Shown piece by piece: positions 52,380 through 63,229 of a DNA stretch of 64,000 nucleotides (positions are counted from its first letter, which is position 1; each line of letters begins with the position of its first letter). A program made the translations under genes and the position numbers. The DNA is from Adiantum capillus-veneris. Its lineage: Eukaryota; Streptophyta; Polypodiopsida; Polypodiales; Pteridaceae. The notes below the pieces were generated by a model. The model was not told the DNA's origin and ran no database searches. It saw only the letters and a program-made list of their open reading frames with translations. The stretch lies in the NCBI GenBank assembly GCA_014529385.2, contig CM043945.1:98863463-98927462 (forward strand), written 5' to 3'.

Positions 52380-55307
52380 GTGCAAAGCTTGCCCGTAGCG
52401 GCAAAGAAGAAGTCCGTGAAGCAAAGACTCCAAGAGCTACCGCCATACCAGCTACAAGAAGAGTCCATTGGCGAAGCCAAGAAAACCTATGTAGGTGAAG
52501 CACTCCTCAAAAAACACCATGTGGCAATGTTCCACGGCAGATTCAAAACCATAGAGGGCAAAGTAGTAGATATGCAGCTCATGCTGAAAGAGATCTATGA
52601 TGTAGCAAACGATCCAGAGATTACAAAAGCTAACCGAAAGCTCGAATTATTACCATAATACGAAATGGAGCCTTGCGGTGTGGACTTACAAAGAGCCTAC
52701 AAATTACAGAGCTCCATTCAAGAAGATGGCACGACCCAAATCTCAAATTCTACCGGCCAACTCATGGAAGTCAATGTCACCAAAGAGATCATAGTAGAGG
52801 CCTTGAAACTACCAACGGAGGATGAATCTATGAGGTCAAAAGAGAGGAAAAGAGTGGGAATATTCACTAGGAATACCACCACAGCCACCTTTTCAGATAT
52901 GATGCATAAGCCCGTCGCGGATCCTACGAGGCTTTTCCATCAGCACTTCCATTTTTCAGCAAAGAAGCCAAGAAGGTATACCACACCAAATCACGCAGTG
53001 GCATCGGCCTTCACAACGGCCCTGAAGACAAGAACAGTCATGCCAATCGACCATGCCGACAACGTGCTAAACGTTCTTAAGAGCACAAAGAAAACCAGTG
53101 GCATTTCGTATCTGGGAGAACCTGAAATTCTAACCAGAATTGCCTACCATGTAGTGGGTATGGCCGACAATCTACCAACCGCCCTAGATCAAAACACATG
53201 GCTAATTACAGGAGTGAAGAATGAAGAGGCTGAGGAAGAAGAGCTCAAGGAACCACCTCTTATCCGACGCTCAAAGAGAAAGCAAGCTCAAGCCGCCACT
53301 GAAGAGAGTAAAGGAAGCATTGAGGGACCAAGGGAAGACCCTGAAGAGCAGGATTCATCTGAGGAACAGTCTCCATCATCTAAGAATGAATAAGAAAAGA
53401 AGCAAGGTGAGAAGGGTAAAGCCAAAGTGGGTGAATCCCCACTAAAGAAGAGAAAAGCTCCGACCCTGGTCATCATTGAAGAACCAGCGCAAAGAGCGGC
53501 CCGGCTTGTCAGAGAGAGAGAAGTTTTTGAATGAGAAAGAGGTTTGGCAGGAGATTTCAAAGAATTCTAGAAGCCAAAACCTGCCAAACTACGAAACCCA
53601 ATGTATCAATCTAATCCCTTGGCTGATTTAGAATAACTTTATGGAGAAGAACAAAAGGAAAGAGAGGGCAAGGCCGAAGAATCTCTTGTCGGATCAACCA
53701 CTACGGCAAAGCCCAGCCAAAGTGGAGATACCTATTCCAGAAAGGAGGGTAATCTCACCTGTTAGAGATCAGGTGGTAGAGAAGGAGGCAGAATTAGAGT
53801 CTCAACAACCGACACAAGTAGAGCCTATGGAAACGGAGCAACAACTTGAAGAGCAAAGGCCTACCATGGGAGAAGCCGCTAAAGATGAACCTGGAACTTC
53901 ACAAAAAATGGAGATTGAGACACAAACCTTCGAGGCCTCACAAAGAATCATGTCAAAGGATGAATATAAAGTTCTCCATGAATCGTCCCAAACAAAGATT
54001 CAAAGACTAACGAAAGCAAATGCCCAGCTGCTCTCTGAGAAGGAGTCTCAACTCTTGGAACAACTGCAAGAGCTCAAGGACTATAGATGCAGCTAGATAT
54101 TGCCAATTCACAAGTGGCTCAAGCGGAATCAAGGCTGAAAGAACAGAATGAGCTGCTAGAACGACTAAAAGAAAACCCTACAGGGTTAACTCTGCAAGGA
54201 TCGAACACAGCGTATCAGGCCATGGAAAAACAGTGCAAAGAATTGGAAACGGAGCTGAAGCTCGAGAGGATGCAAAGACGGGAGCTATCCTTGAGCTTCA
54301 TGAACAAAGAAGATGATTATATCAAAAGGATCGCTACCCTGCAGTCCGAGTTAGAAGCGGCAAAGACTCAAAAAAGAGAAGTGCGTGCAATGCCAGAGGA
54401 AGGAACATCAGAGCAAGGGGAACAAGAGCCCGAAGCCTTGCAGTTTCTGCAAAGCTTCGATGAGGTCAACACGACCACTCCTATGCCAGAAGTGGAAGTC
54501 TCTACCACTACCAGTGAAGGACCCCTAGACAACTTCACCACCGAAGCAGAAAAAGAACTCAAAGTGCAAATAACACAAGAGGTGGAAGGAGCTTGGAAAG
54601 AGGCTATGGAGTGGGAAGAAAGAATTCTTCACTCAGCCAATGTTGCTTAGCTCACCTCCCAGCAGAGAGTGACTGCTTGGCATTAGAAATCACTGCCATA
54701 TCCACTCATCAAGTATGAAGTACTCAAAGGTAAAGAAAGACTACTACAACAAATGACAGATACACCAAAGATGCACCCTGTCTGGCGGCAGATTTGGCTA
54801 AGAAGATATCCAAGGTATACCATCTTGTATACACAGGCACCGCCAGAGATACGCAAGGACCCAACAATGTGTCCAATGCCAAGAGTCAGAAGCTGGGGTA
54901 GCCAGGTCAGCAGATTTTGAAGAAACATCCAACATGGCTCAACTACCCCAGGCTTGCCCTGCCCAAAGATCAGCCAAATGAAGACTATTTGATCAAGACA
55001 CGGACGGAGGCAATGGAGATGTTCAAGTAGATACCAGATTTGGCTTTGCATCATGCTTGTCAAGATAGCCAAGATGCTACTCACTTGCATCCAAACCTTC
55101 CATCAAGCTGAACAAAGGGACGCACCTTGGATGGCATTTTTGGAAGGTAATCAATGCTTATGCTACGACCTATCCAACCAGCCAAGCGATGAAGTCCTCT
55201 ATGGCATTTTTGCTAGAGTGATGTTTCTACCCTCTTACTACGAGTTCTACCAAACATCGAGCGAACTTGTACGAGCAAGCTCAAAACCAAGCAAAGTTAT
55301 TAAGTGA
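52380..55307 (+). pseudogene. element X extra ORF: helical/coiled-coil protein
   Basis: Frame 52380-53393 is one frame with a TAA at 52656-52658: basic start (AAKKKSVKQRLQEL), then a folded region (YEMEPCGVDLQRAYKLQSSI, NVTKEIIVEALKLP, LGEPEILTRIAYHVVGM). A long acidic/basic tail follows (EEAEEEELKEPPLIRRSKRK). The frame continues to about 53640 with TAA, TGA, TAG and TAA stops, then shifts to 53641-54096 and to 54087-54650. These are strong coiled coils (KIQRLTKANAQLLSEKESQL; SRLKEQNELLERLKE). Frame 55053-55307 closes it (LYGIFARVMFLPSYYEFY). Athila and Ogre elements also carry extra ORFs, but I do not recognise this family. Confidence 0.5.
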
Positions 55308-55594
55308 GTTGCTTAAGTACTTCTTCTCTAGAAAGAAATATCAGAGTCAGAGAGAGAGAGATTTCTCAAAAATCATACAGAGACAATTATCAGGAAGGCC
55401 ATAATTTATTTGCGGTAAAATTTAATCTCTTTTGAGCTTGTGTCTGCTCAAGACAAGGTGGTATGGAAATCTTGCTAGGTAGATAAGGGAAAGGGTTGCA
55501 TCATATTGATAACAATGTTTGGCAAATGATAGGGACTTCCCAAACCAAGAGTTGTCATGTCTGTCCACTGGGAAGAACGCTGAGAAGATGCTTA

Positions 55595-55902
55595 GATCTC
55601 TCTCTCTCTCTCTCTCTTCAAAAAAAAAAAGAGAGAGAGAGAAACAATATCACTATCATTGGGACAATAAGGAATCTATTTTTAATAAATATAAAACGTC
55701 TTCACAACAAAAGTCGAGCCTAGAGAATCTTCAAGAAAAAGTCTTTACAATCTAAAAGACCAAAGTTGACTAAGTCTACTTCAATACTTCCCTATTCTTT
55801 CTTCTCTTTCTGTGAACTCAGCTTGCGCATTCTCCCACTTAAGTCTTAGCCCTCATAAAAACCACGTAAATACATGAAAACAACCGGACTACTTTGCAGG
55901 AT

Positions 55903-55969
<67 letters not shown>

Positions 55970-56235
55970 TAAAACAAATGAGGAACAATATCACTATCAC
56001 CGAGACAATTAGGCATCTGTTTTTAGTCGATACAAAACGTCTTTACAACAAAATGTCAAGCCTAGAGAATCTCCAAGAAAAATTCTTTGCACTCTAAGAA
56101 ACCAAAGCTGACTAGGTCTCCTTCAATCTTTCCCTATTCTTTCTTCTCTTTCTGTTCAGCTTGTGCATTCTTCCACTTAAGTCTTAGCCCTCATGAAAAC
56201 CATGCCAATACATGAAAACAACCAGACTACTTCCA

Positions 56236-56270
<35 letters not shown>

Positions 56271-56275
56271 AAAAG
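55595..56275. repeat. duplicated ~340-bp unit flanked by (CT)n tracts
   Basis: Units at about 55640-55905 and 55980-56240 share AACAATATCACTATCA, CAAAACGTCTT, AGCCTAGAGAATCT and CTTAAGTCTTAGCCCTCAT. Each is followed by (CT)n (55904-55968, 56239-56270); another (CT)n is at 55598-55617. No gene. Confidence 0.88.
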
Positions 56276-56390
56276 CCTCTTTGAAAGAATCCGTGCTGGT
56301 GTGAACTCATTCAATGAATTTTTTTTAGAGAGAGCTCTTTGAGTTTTCATAGTTCTCTGGGCCACGTCATGAGAAATTGAAAAAAAAAGG

Positions 56391-56570
56391 GGCACAACTA
56401 GTTGGCAACCAGTTGCACCCTCCCTGCTCCTAGGCACAAGGGTGGAGCAAGTTGGAAACGATAGACCACATTGATAATCAATGTGGCACTTGTGATGGAA
56501 AAAGAAAGGGTGCAACTAGTTGGCAACCAATTGCACCCTTCCTGCTCCTAGGCATTGGGAATGGTAGATC
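56391..56570. repeat. ~118-bp tandem duplication with fold-back core
   Basis: GCAACTAGTTGGCAACCA starts both units (about 56394 and 56512), with CCTGCTCCTAGGCA following. The core GGGTGCAA...TTGG/CCAA...TTGCACCC folds on itself. Confidence 0.85.
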
Positions 56571-56794
56571 ACGACAAGCAAAGTGACACTTGCGGTGTAC
56601 TTTTTTCAGGCTCTCATAAAATTTAAGTCCTATATCTAATTAATTACACAATTTCTCGTAGTTCTCACAAGAATGTAGCACGGCTTGTTATAGGTTACGC
56701 ACAAATTGGCAACCATTGAAGCTACTTCTTGGGGAAAGTGTGCCTCAGCTTAGAATTGAGCCAACTGAAAAATCAAAACATTCTGTTGACTGGA

Positions 56795-57060
56795 GAGAAA
56801 AAAGGATTAGAGTTAAATTGAAAAGAATGGTGGTTATTTTGAAAAATTTCCTCTTTGGATTTACCATATAGGGGATTTTGTATATTTGTGAAGTTGATTT
56901 TCTCAACTCAGAATCCTGAATGTTGATTGTGTTGACTCAAGGGAAAGAAGTATTAGAGTCAAATTGAAACGGATGGCGATTATTTTGAAAAATTTCCTCT
57001 TTGGATCTACCGTATAGGGGATTTTGTATACTTGTGAAATTGATCTCGACTCAGAATCAC
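56795..57060. repeat. ~148-bp direct duplication
   Basis: Shared words TTATTTTGAAAAATTTCCTC and TATAGGGGATTTTGTATA occur once in each of two adjacent units. No coding signal. Confidence 0.85.
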
Positions 57061-57140
57061 TACTAGTTCATTCTAAATTATATTCATTTCTACGGTAGAT
57101 TCCTCTTGGATCCAACCCTTCCAACCTTACTCTTTTTGTT

Positions 57141-57235
57141 ACGCTCCAAAAGTTCAGGACCAGGATTTGATCTCGTACCCCTAAGAGTATATAGTCGCGA
57201 CCTCACTATCTAACCACATCAGCTGACTATTCGAG
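57141..57235 (-). repeat. tRNA-related (SINE-like) fragment
   Basis: On the minus strand, GTGGTTAGATAGTGAGGTCG resembles a box A region and GATCAAATC fits box B (GWTCRANNC), about 35 bp apart, as in tRNAs. No complete acceptor stem was seen, so a decayed tRNA or SINE head is the likely source. Confidence 0.35.
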
Positions 57236-58060
57236 CTGTACTGCATAGCGAACCATAAACTTTAAAAAAACTTCTCTGTACCTGCCAGCTCCATATGTTC
57301 TCCAAAGCACTAGCCTCTGTTGGTCTTCCCACCACCTTGCAAGACCCTTCTTGATACTCCCCCGGTCCGTGCGATCTGTTGGTCTCTCCCCTCGCCTCCC
57401 TCTCCTCATGCGACGCTTGCAAGTTGTGCTTCATTCCTTTTTCTTTCTAGCTCCACAATCGGCATTTGTCAAAGATTCTCATGTTGCTTTAAAAAAAAAA
57501 AAACGCTGGCACACTGATTGAAATTTGAAGCATGTAAACCTTCTCTCTCTCCCTCCCTCTCTTTTTTTTTTCGGGGAAAAAATAGTGACTAATTTAGAAC
57601 TTAACCCAGCAAAGCTCCTAAGACACAACACAAAGAAAACTTGCAATTTCAACAAATCCAATAATAATAGTGACAAGCACCATTGGAGCTAGAACATCCA
57701 CATCTTTCCTCGCTTTGTTGACGGCCAAACAGTCATGTGGCTGGCCTTACAGCCTGCGACCTCTCTGACCACCTTTCCTTCGTGTGCTCTCTGTCAGGAT
57801 AGGAGTGCTCTCAATGTTGACTGTGCACCAGGCCCGGGCCGGATGTCTTGGTCTTGTTCTCACCAGTTGCCCTCAGCTTGATGTCCAAAGCTATTATCCC
57901 CAACTACTTGCACTCCTGAGCAGCAAGCATGGATGCATACGGGGAAGACTCGTCTCTGTCAGCTTCCACCTTCATGCTACCCGTAACATGAGCAAGTGTC
58001 TCCTTGCCAGAAAGATCAGTGACATGCACAAAGGTTTTATTGAATGAGGCAAAGATAAAA
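57236..58060. other. no recognisable gene
   Basis: Short frames only, including an 87-codon frame at 57784-58047 with no known domain. Pyrimidine-rich stretch at 57541-57570. Confidence 0.4.
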
Positions 58061-58277
58061 AGACATGCTCGCCATCACGGGCACCAGCTCCATCACGGGA
58101 ACCTCAGAGAGAACTCTCTCTCTCTCTCTCTCTCTCTCTAGAAACTATCTGAAAGAGCACGCGCTCTTTCAGTTAGTTTTTAGAGAGAGAGCGCAACTCC
58201 AAAGACATGCTCGCCATCACGGGCACCAGGTCGATCGCGGGCACCTGTCTGGAACCTTAGAGAGAAAGATCTCTCTC

Positions 58278-58311
<34 letters not shown>

Positions 58312-58372
58312 AAAACTATCTGAAAGAGCGCGCGCCGGCCCATGCTCTTTCAGATATTTTTTAGAGAGGGAG
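58060..58372. repeat. duplicated (CT)n fold-back unit
   Basis: Two units share GACATGCTCGCCATCACGGG (58063 and 58204). Each ends in (CT)n, a hairpin built from CTGAAAGAGC and its complement (58149-58172 with a 4-nt loop; 58320-58353 with a 14-nt loop), and then GAGAG. In unit 2 the arms extend through AAAAACTAT / ATATTTTTT into (CT)n / (GA)n, so the microsatellites form the outer arms. Confidence 0.88.
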
Positions 58373-58589
58373 GGAGAAAGGGTCCGTTTCCGATGATATT
58401 GTGCTGGTGGGTGCGGCTCCGCATGAGGAACTCTGTTAATGATACCTCTAGCCCTTATCTCCATCTCCGCACTGCATTTTTCTCAGTGGGGATGACGTCG
58501 TGTAGCTGGCCGGCAGGAGGGGGCTGAACCTCTTGCATGACAGCGTGAATTGAGAGGTGGTGTGCTCCTCTATATTAATGAGATCAGCG

Positions 58590-58594
58590 CCCTG

Positions 58595-58631
<37 letters not shown>

Positions 58632-58818
58632 TGGCATACAAAACTCATTCTCCTAGTCAATCATCTACCTATATCGTTTTTCTGTATGAGCAATGCATAG
58701 GAAGAGCTCCTTCATGTTGTTGCAAGGCTGTTAGGTCTGTCGTCTGTGGTGCAGACAGACAAAGGCCAACACTCTCTCTCTCTCATACTGGCCAGCAAAA
58801 TGTGTGTGTGACAGTGTG

Positions 58819-58857
<39 letters not shown>

Positions 58858-58954
58858 GAGAGAGGGGGAAACTTCTTGTTTGAGTGCGTGGGTGTGCCAT
58901 CTTCCGTAGCATTGCGTGGGTTGCCTCGTCTGTAGCGCGTGAAGTATCCATTTT

Positions 58955-58989
<35 letters not shown>

Positions 58990-59000
58990 GGGGGCTTTGA
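58590..59000. repeat. (GA)n tracts and poly-G
   Basis: (GA)n at about 58600-58627, 58822-58856 and 58955-58979, the last running directly into a 15-nt G-run (to about 58994). No gene supported. Confidence 0.95.
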
Positions 59001-59121
59001 GAGGTACTAGACAAGGCTAAATACAAAAAAGTGTGTCTGATAGTTCGAACGTCGGCTACGGTGTCAGAAGACCACTGCATATCTTCATCGACTGATGGCG
59101 TTCTATTTTGCAGAGTTCTAA

Positions 59122-59560
59122 TGGCAACCCAAATAAAAAGAAAGCGCTACCCCCGCTGCAGAAGCCGAGCAGAAGGCATAGAAGAGCTTCAAGGCAATTA
59201 AGAAATCGGCTGGAAGAAGCCTGCTACTACTGCTAAGGAAGGCAATGACAAGAAGAAGAAGAAGAAGGCCAGGAGCACCGAGACCTACAAGATTTACATC
59301 TTCAAAGTTCTCAAGCACGTACATCCCGACAAAGGCATCGTTTCTAAGGCCATGGGCATCATGAATTCCTTCATCAATGAATTTTTTGAGAAGATGGCGC
59401 AAGAGGCAGCCCGCCTTGCACGCTACAACAAGAAGTACGCCATCACCAGGAAGGAGATTCAAATTGCAGTGCCGCTTCTCTTACCTGGTGAGCTTGCAAA
59501 GCATGCAATCTCTGAAGGTACCAAGGCTTCTATGTACCACACATGTACTCAGACCAGGAA
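59122..59560 (+). pseudogene. H2B-like: histone H2B pseudogene
   Basis: A Lys-rich N-terminal tail in shifting frames ([10 protein letters not shown], then KKKKKKARS) leads into the H2B histone fold: [79 protein letters not shown]. This is plant-type H2B with substitutions at conserved places (for example AVPLLL for AVRLVL and an altered C-terminus running into CTQTRKVK and then a GA/poly-G tract). The N-terminal frame is broken near 59200. H2B normally packages nuclear DNA as a dimer with H2A. H2B genes lack introns, so a retrocopy and a direct duplicate cannot be told apart. Confidence 0.88.
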
Positions 59561-59597
59561 GGTCAAATGCAAAACTAGTTTCTATGAGTCCCCTCAA

Positions 59598-59656
<59 letters not shown>
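59598..59656. repeat. (GA)n joined to a 37-nt poly-G tract
   Basis: (GA)n at 59598-59619 is followed by uninterrupted G at about 59620-59656, the second GA-to-G compound tract in 1 kb. Confidence 0.97.
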
Positions 59657-59657
<1 letters not shown>

Positions 59658-59659
59658 GC

Positions 59660-60789
59660 ACTTTCAAGAAAGCTGGCGATGAGCTCGTTGTAGATCAGAG
59701 GGTAGAGTCTGACAACGAGCATTTGGAGCCGGTGGACAACAAGCAACACAGAGAGCACCGTCTGCAAAGAAGGGACAACAAGCAAAAGAAAAATAGTGCA
59801 CTCCTCATGTTGTTGGCATCATCTGCAGGTGCAATAGCATTGGTGGTTTTGGAGAGAACGAGTACCGAATAGAAGGTAGCGAGAGGAAACAGCACTAAGG
59901 AAACACCAAAGGTCAACATGATTATGCCATAGTGGTTTTTAATACACATATAGCCATCGATTGGCTTGAGTAACTCACTTAACAACAAAGAGAGGCACTG
60001 AGTCTCCGATGTTGTGGAGGTGAAGAGGCTTCTAGGTCATCAAAGGAGCATCAAAGTGTGATAACCCCTCTACATTAACTAATACCAAGCCAGCTCCCTT
60101 GCTTGCCATTACTACACATTTCCACCCCATATCCAGGCGGAACCGGGACCCAAAATGCATCACTCGTTGATCTTTCTCAGTAAAAGAGTCGACTATGTTC
60201 CATCCCATAAGCAGGAGGAGAAGGGGGATGGGTTGCCTTTTGTGAACATGGAGCTGTGGAAGACGAACCCCATCTTTACCCTTCATGTCGGAAATTCCTC
60301 CATGATCTTCATCACCTCATCCATCCTTGCCCATAAAATCCTCCTTGATAAGGGTCTCCTCTTTTGTAGCTCGCCTTGAAAACTAAAAAAAAAGGACTGT
60401 GAAAGAGTCCGCAGTCCTCTGGAAATTCTCAGAAAGAGTCCGCGTAAATGCCAAGTCACTCATAGTTTTTTTTTAAGGGGCTTTGTTTATATTTGGCCAC
60501 TAGTCAAAATGAAGACGGCTGACCTTCTTGCCTCATCTTGTGTGCCTTTAACAAGCTTAAATGAATATGGACCCTCATATTTTCCAGTTCTAGCCAACAC
60601 CATTGTGTTAAAGTTGTTGGTTGTATAACAACAAATAAAACCTATTGAGCCCTTGGAGGGGGTACCCTCTGGGGTAAGTGCTCATGTAGATGCATAGTGG
60701 GATTTCACTTTGTTCAAATTCTACAAAACATAGGACCACCTACTAGGGGTGGGACAACTCCACAAGGTAGTGGAGAGACTCCAACATGA
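59660..60789. other. no recognisable gene; small fold-back
   Basis: Frames on both strands are short and without domains. A small inverted repeat (AGGACTG...CAGTCCT) near 60390-60420 includes AAAGAGTCCGC, a word shared with the next 40 bp and related to the fold-back core at 58 kb. Confidence 0.4.
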
Positions 60790-63105
60790 TTACACAATGG
60801 ACATGTCAAAAGGATAGCCATCACAATATTGCTTGAAATCGGGGATCTTTGTGAGAAAAAATGGAGCTGGAGATGAAGATGAGCTGTTTCGTAATGTATC
60901 CATCAAATGTGGCAAAGTATAGGTTTGTGTAACTCTCAGCTTCTTTGAAAACCTACTAAACATGGTGTCTATGTCCTCATGTGTATGCCCAACCATTAAA
61001 AATCCCAGCTGGATGGTTTTGAAAACACCCCTTGCAACAAGCATTGACAAATAGGCAAATAAGTATCGATTTTTGTTTTCCCCTGCACAATTATCCAATT
61101 GTAGCAACAAGTTCTCTGGCAATCTGCGAAATGTTGACCCCAATTCCTCTTCTGCAATTTTTGACGACTGCACAATGGGCTCTTTTCCATCACTCAAGTT
61201 ATGGTAGTCCAAAGCATCCCTTGAGTTCAAAGCATGTAGTAGTGAAATATTGCTCCTTGGAAGTCCATTTGTTACTAGATCACCAAGAGGATGCTTATCT
61301 ATCCTCTCTAGGTTATGTAAACAATTAGCAATTGAGCCAATTGTAAGATTTGGATCAGCTGGCCACAAACCATTCAAGACAAAGTGTCCGTAATGACCTT
61401 CTCCATGTCCATGAGTGATCATGCCAATCAATGCCACCTGCAGATTATATCATGAATCCACACCCTTGGGAACAATGCGTAATCTAGGAATGGCAGTCTT
61501 CTTTTGATCCATCTTATCATGGATTATGCATACATATTTTTGTGGTTGAGTTTCTGAATACGTGCGCCATGCATAATATAGGCTTCTGCAACTCTTTTGT
61601 TGTGCCATGTGAACTTCTCTCTCCCTCAAGAGAAGAGCTCTCTCTTCAAGAGAAGGTTTAGCTTCTAACCTTGCCTTGATTGAGCTACAAATATTGCACT
61701 TAGAGAACTCACTCGTCTTTGTTAAAGTGACATGTGGGTACTCTTTGTTCCAAATTCTACCAAAAGAAGATTGGGATAGCTTCTTCTCATAGCCCATTTG
61801 GTCAAGTGTCGTGTTGATTTCACATAAAATATCCACTTGTTTGTATGTTGATGGAATCACCAATTGAGTCTCTCTTGAGCCATCTAGCAGTGTTCTACTT
61901 CTATGTGGCATCTTCTCAGAGTTGTTTTCCACAAACTCATTTAGTAGTGCTCTTGCTAAACTAGTATGTTGAAGTCCCCTTCTCAATGTACATGTGTTCC
62001 CATGTACATATTGGCGCACACCATTTTCAAAGTTCTCCTTGTATCGATAAAATGATGTCTTTGGTATTCCATGTAGCTCATACCATGCTCTACAACAAAC
62101 AATAGAGCCATTTAGCCTGAATTGGTATCATGACTTCTCATCTTTCTGATAACATATAGAAAGAACATCATAAACATAATTAGTGCGTGATTTTTGAGAC
62201 TCTCCCCAAAACTGTTGTCGTAACCTTGTCACCATATCACGATCTGCAAACTGGCAACATTTTTGTGCACAACAATCAATGCATGATACCCTTTGAATTG
62301 ATTTGTTTGAAAGGTAAAAAGTCGAAGCTGGTGCTGCTTTTGATTTTTGAGTCCTGTTCATGAAAGTGTATCGTCTCTTCCTTGACAACTTGACAACATT
62401 ACTCCCATCAAGTTTTTTTCCAACATTGTCATCGTTGGATACATCCTCATATGTAGCATGCATGCCATCAACAGGAACAAATCGTTGTAATGGGCTCCCA
62501 TTCAACATTGTTGTCTGCTTGATGGGCCACTTTAGCAAAGTGATGCTACCCACTTCAACCACATCATCAATGCTTGCATTTTCTCTTTCAATACCCACAC
62601 CCACACAATCAGGACCAAGTTCCTGAAAGTTGATATAATCATGTGGAAATACATATAAGATGGTCCCTTCATTCATGGTTTGCATCATTGTGTCATCTTT
62701 TAAAAGGACCCTCTAATTTCTCCAAGACTCTCGAATCATTGCTTCAAATTCTGGGCTTGTAATAGGTATTGCATCTGTAACTAGAGGATCAGAATGATCA
62801 TGTTCTTCATCACCATTGTAGCTTTCCTGTGGATCAATTAAGTTCCCATTTAATACAAAAGATTGCAAAAGAATCTTTGACCATCAAACAGCACTCCATA
62901 ATGAGCCTTGGAGAGATGAAGTATCCATTGTAGGAAAAGGTAGGACCACATCCTTCAAGAATTCCTCCACTAGTATGGAGACATTTCCTTGCCCTATCTT
63001 TGTACCACCACAAGTGGAATCTGGATCTGTTCTACACACACAGCCAATACCAACAATTTCATTGTCAAGTATCATATGTACTTTCTCCCCAGATTCAAAG
63101 TCCAT
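60790..63105 (-). pseudogene. DUF7869-like transposase-like protein with DUF8039-like N-terminus
   Basis: One minus-strand frame runs 63105 to 60790, interrupted only by in-frame stops at 62884 (TGA), 62713 (TAG), 62128 (TGA) and 61450 (TGA), with no frameshift. N-terminus: KVHMILDNEIVGIGCVCRTD, DVVLPFPTMD, GSLWSAV (DUF8039-like). Middle: Cys-rich CIDCCAQKCCQF and RLRQQFWGES. C-terminus: KCNICSSIKA, HDKMDQKKTAIPRL, LIGMITHGHGEGHYGHFVL, then LLLQLDNCAGENKNRYLFAY and FLMVGHTHEDIDTMFSRFSK. These are the hallmark blocks of proteins annotated DUF7869; the D/N...EN...HTHxDID residues look like a metal-dependent catalytic core. About 770 codons. Function not established; repeat context suggests a transposon protein. 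Confidence 0.65.
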
Positions 63106-63229
63106 CCTGTAAGTGAAAAAGATTACATTGTTAAATCCATAGTTATAGAAAAATTCTCTTCAAACAAAAAATCATGCTACAACATGGAAAAGGTTTGCAT
63201 AGGTTGGACAAGTGGTGAACCTTGAGACC

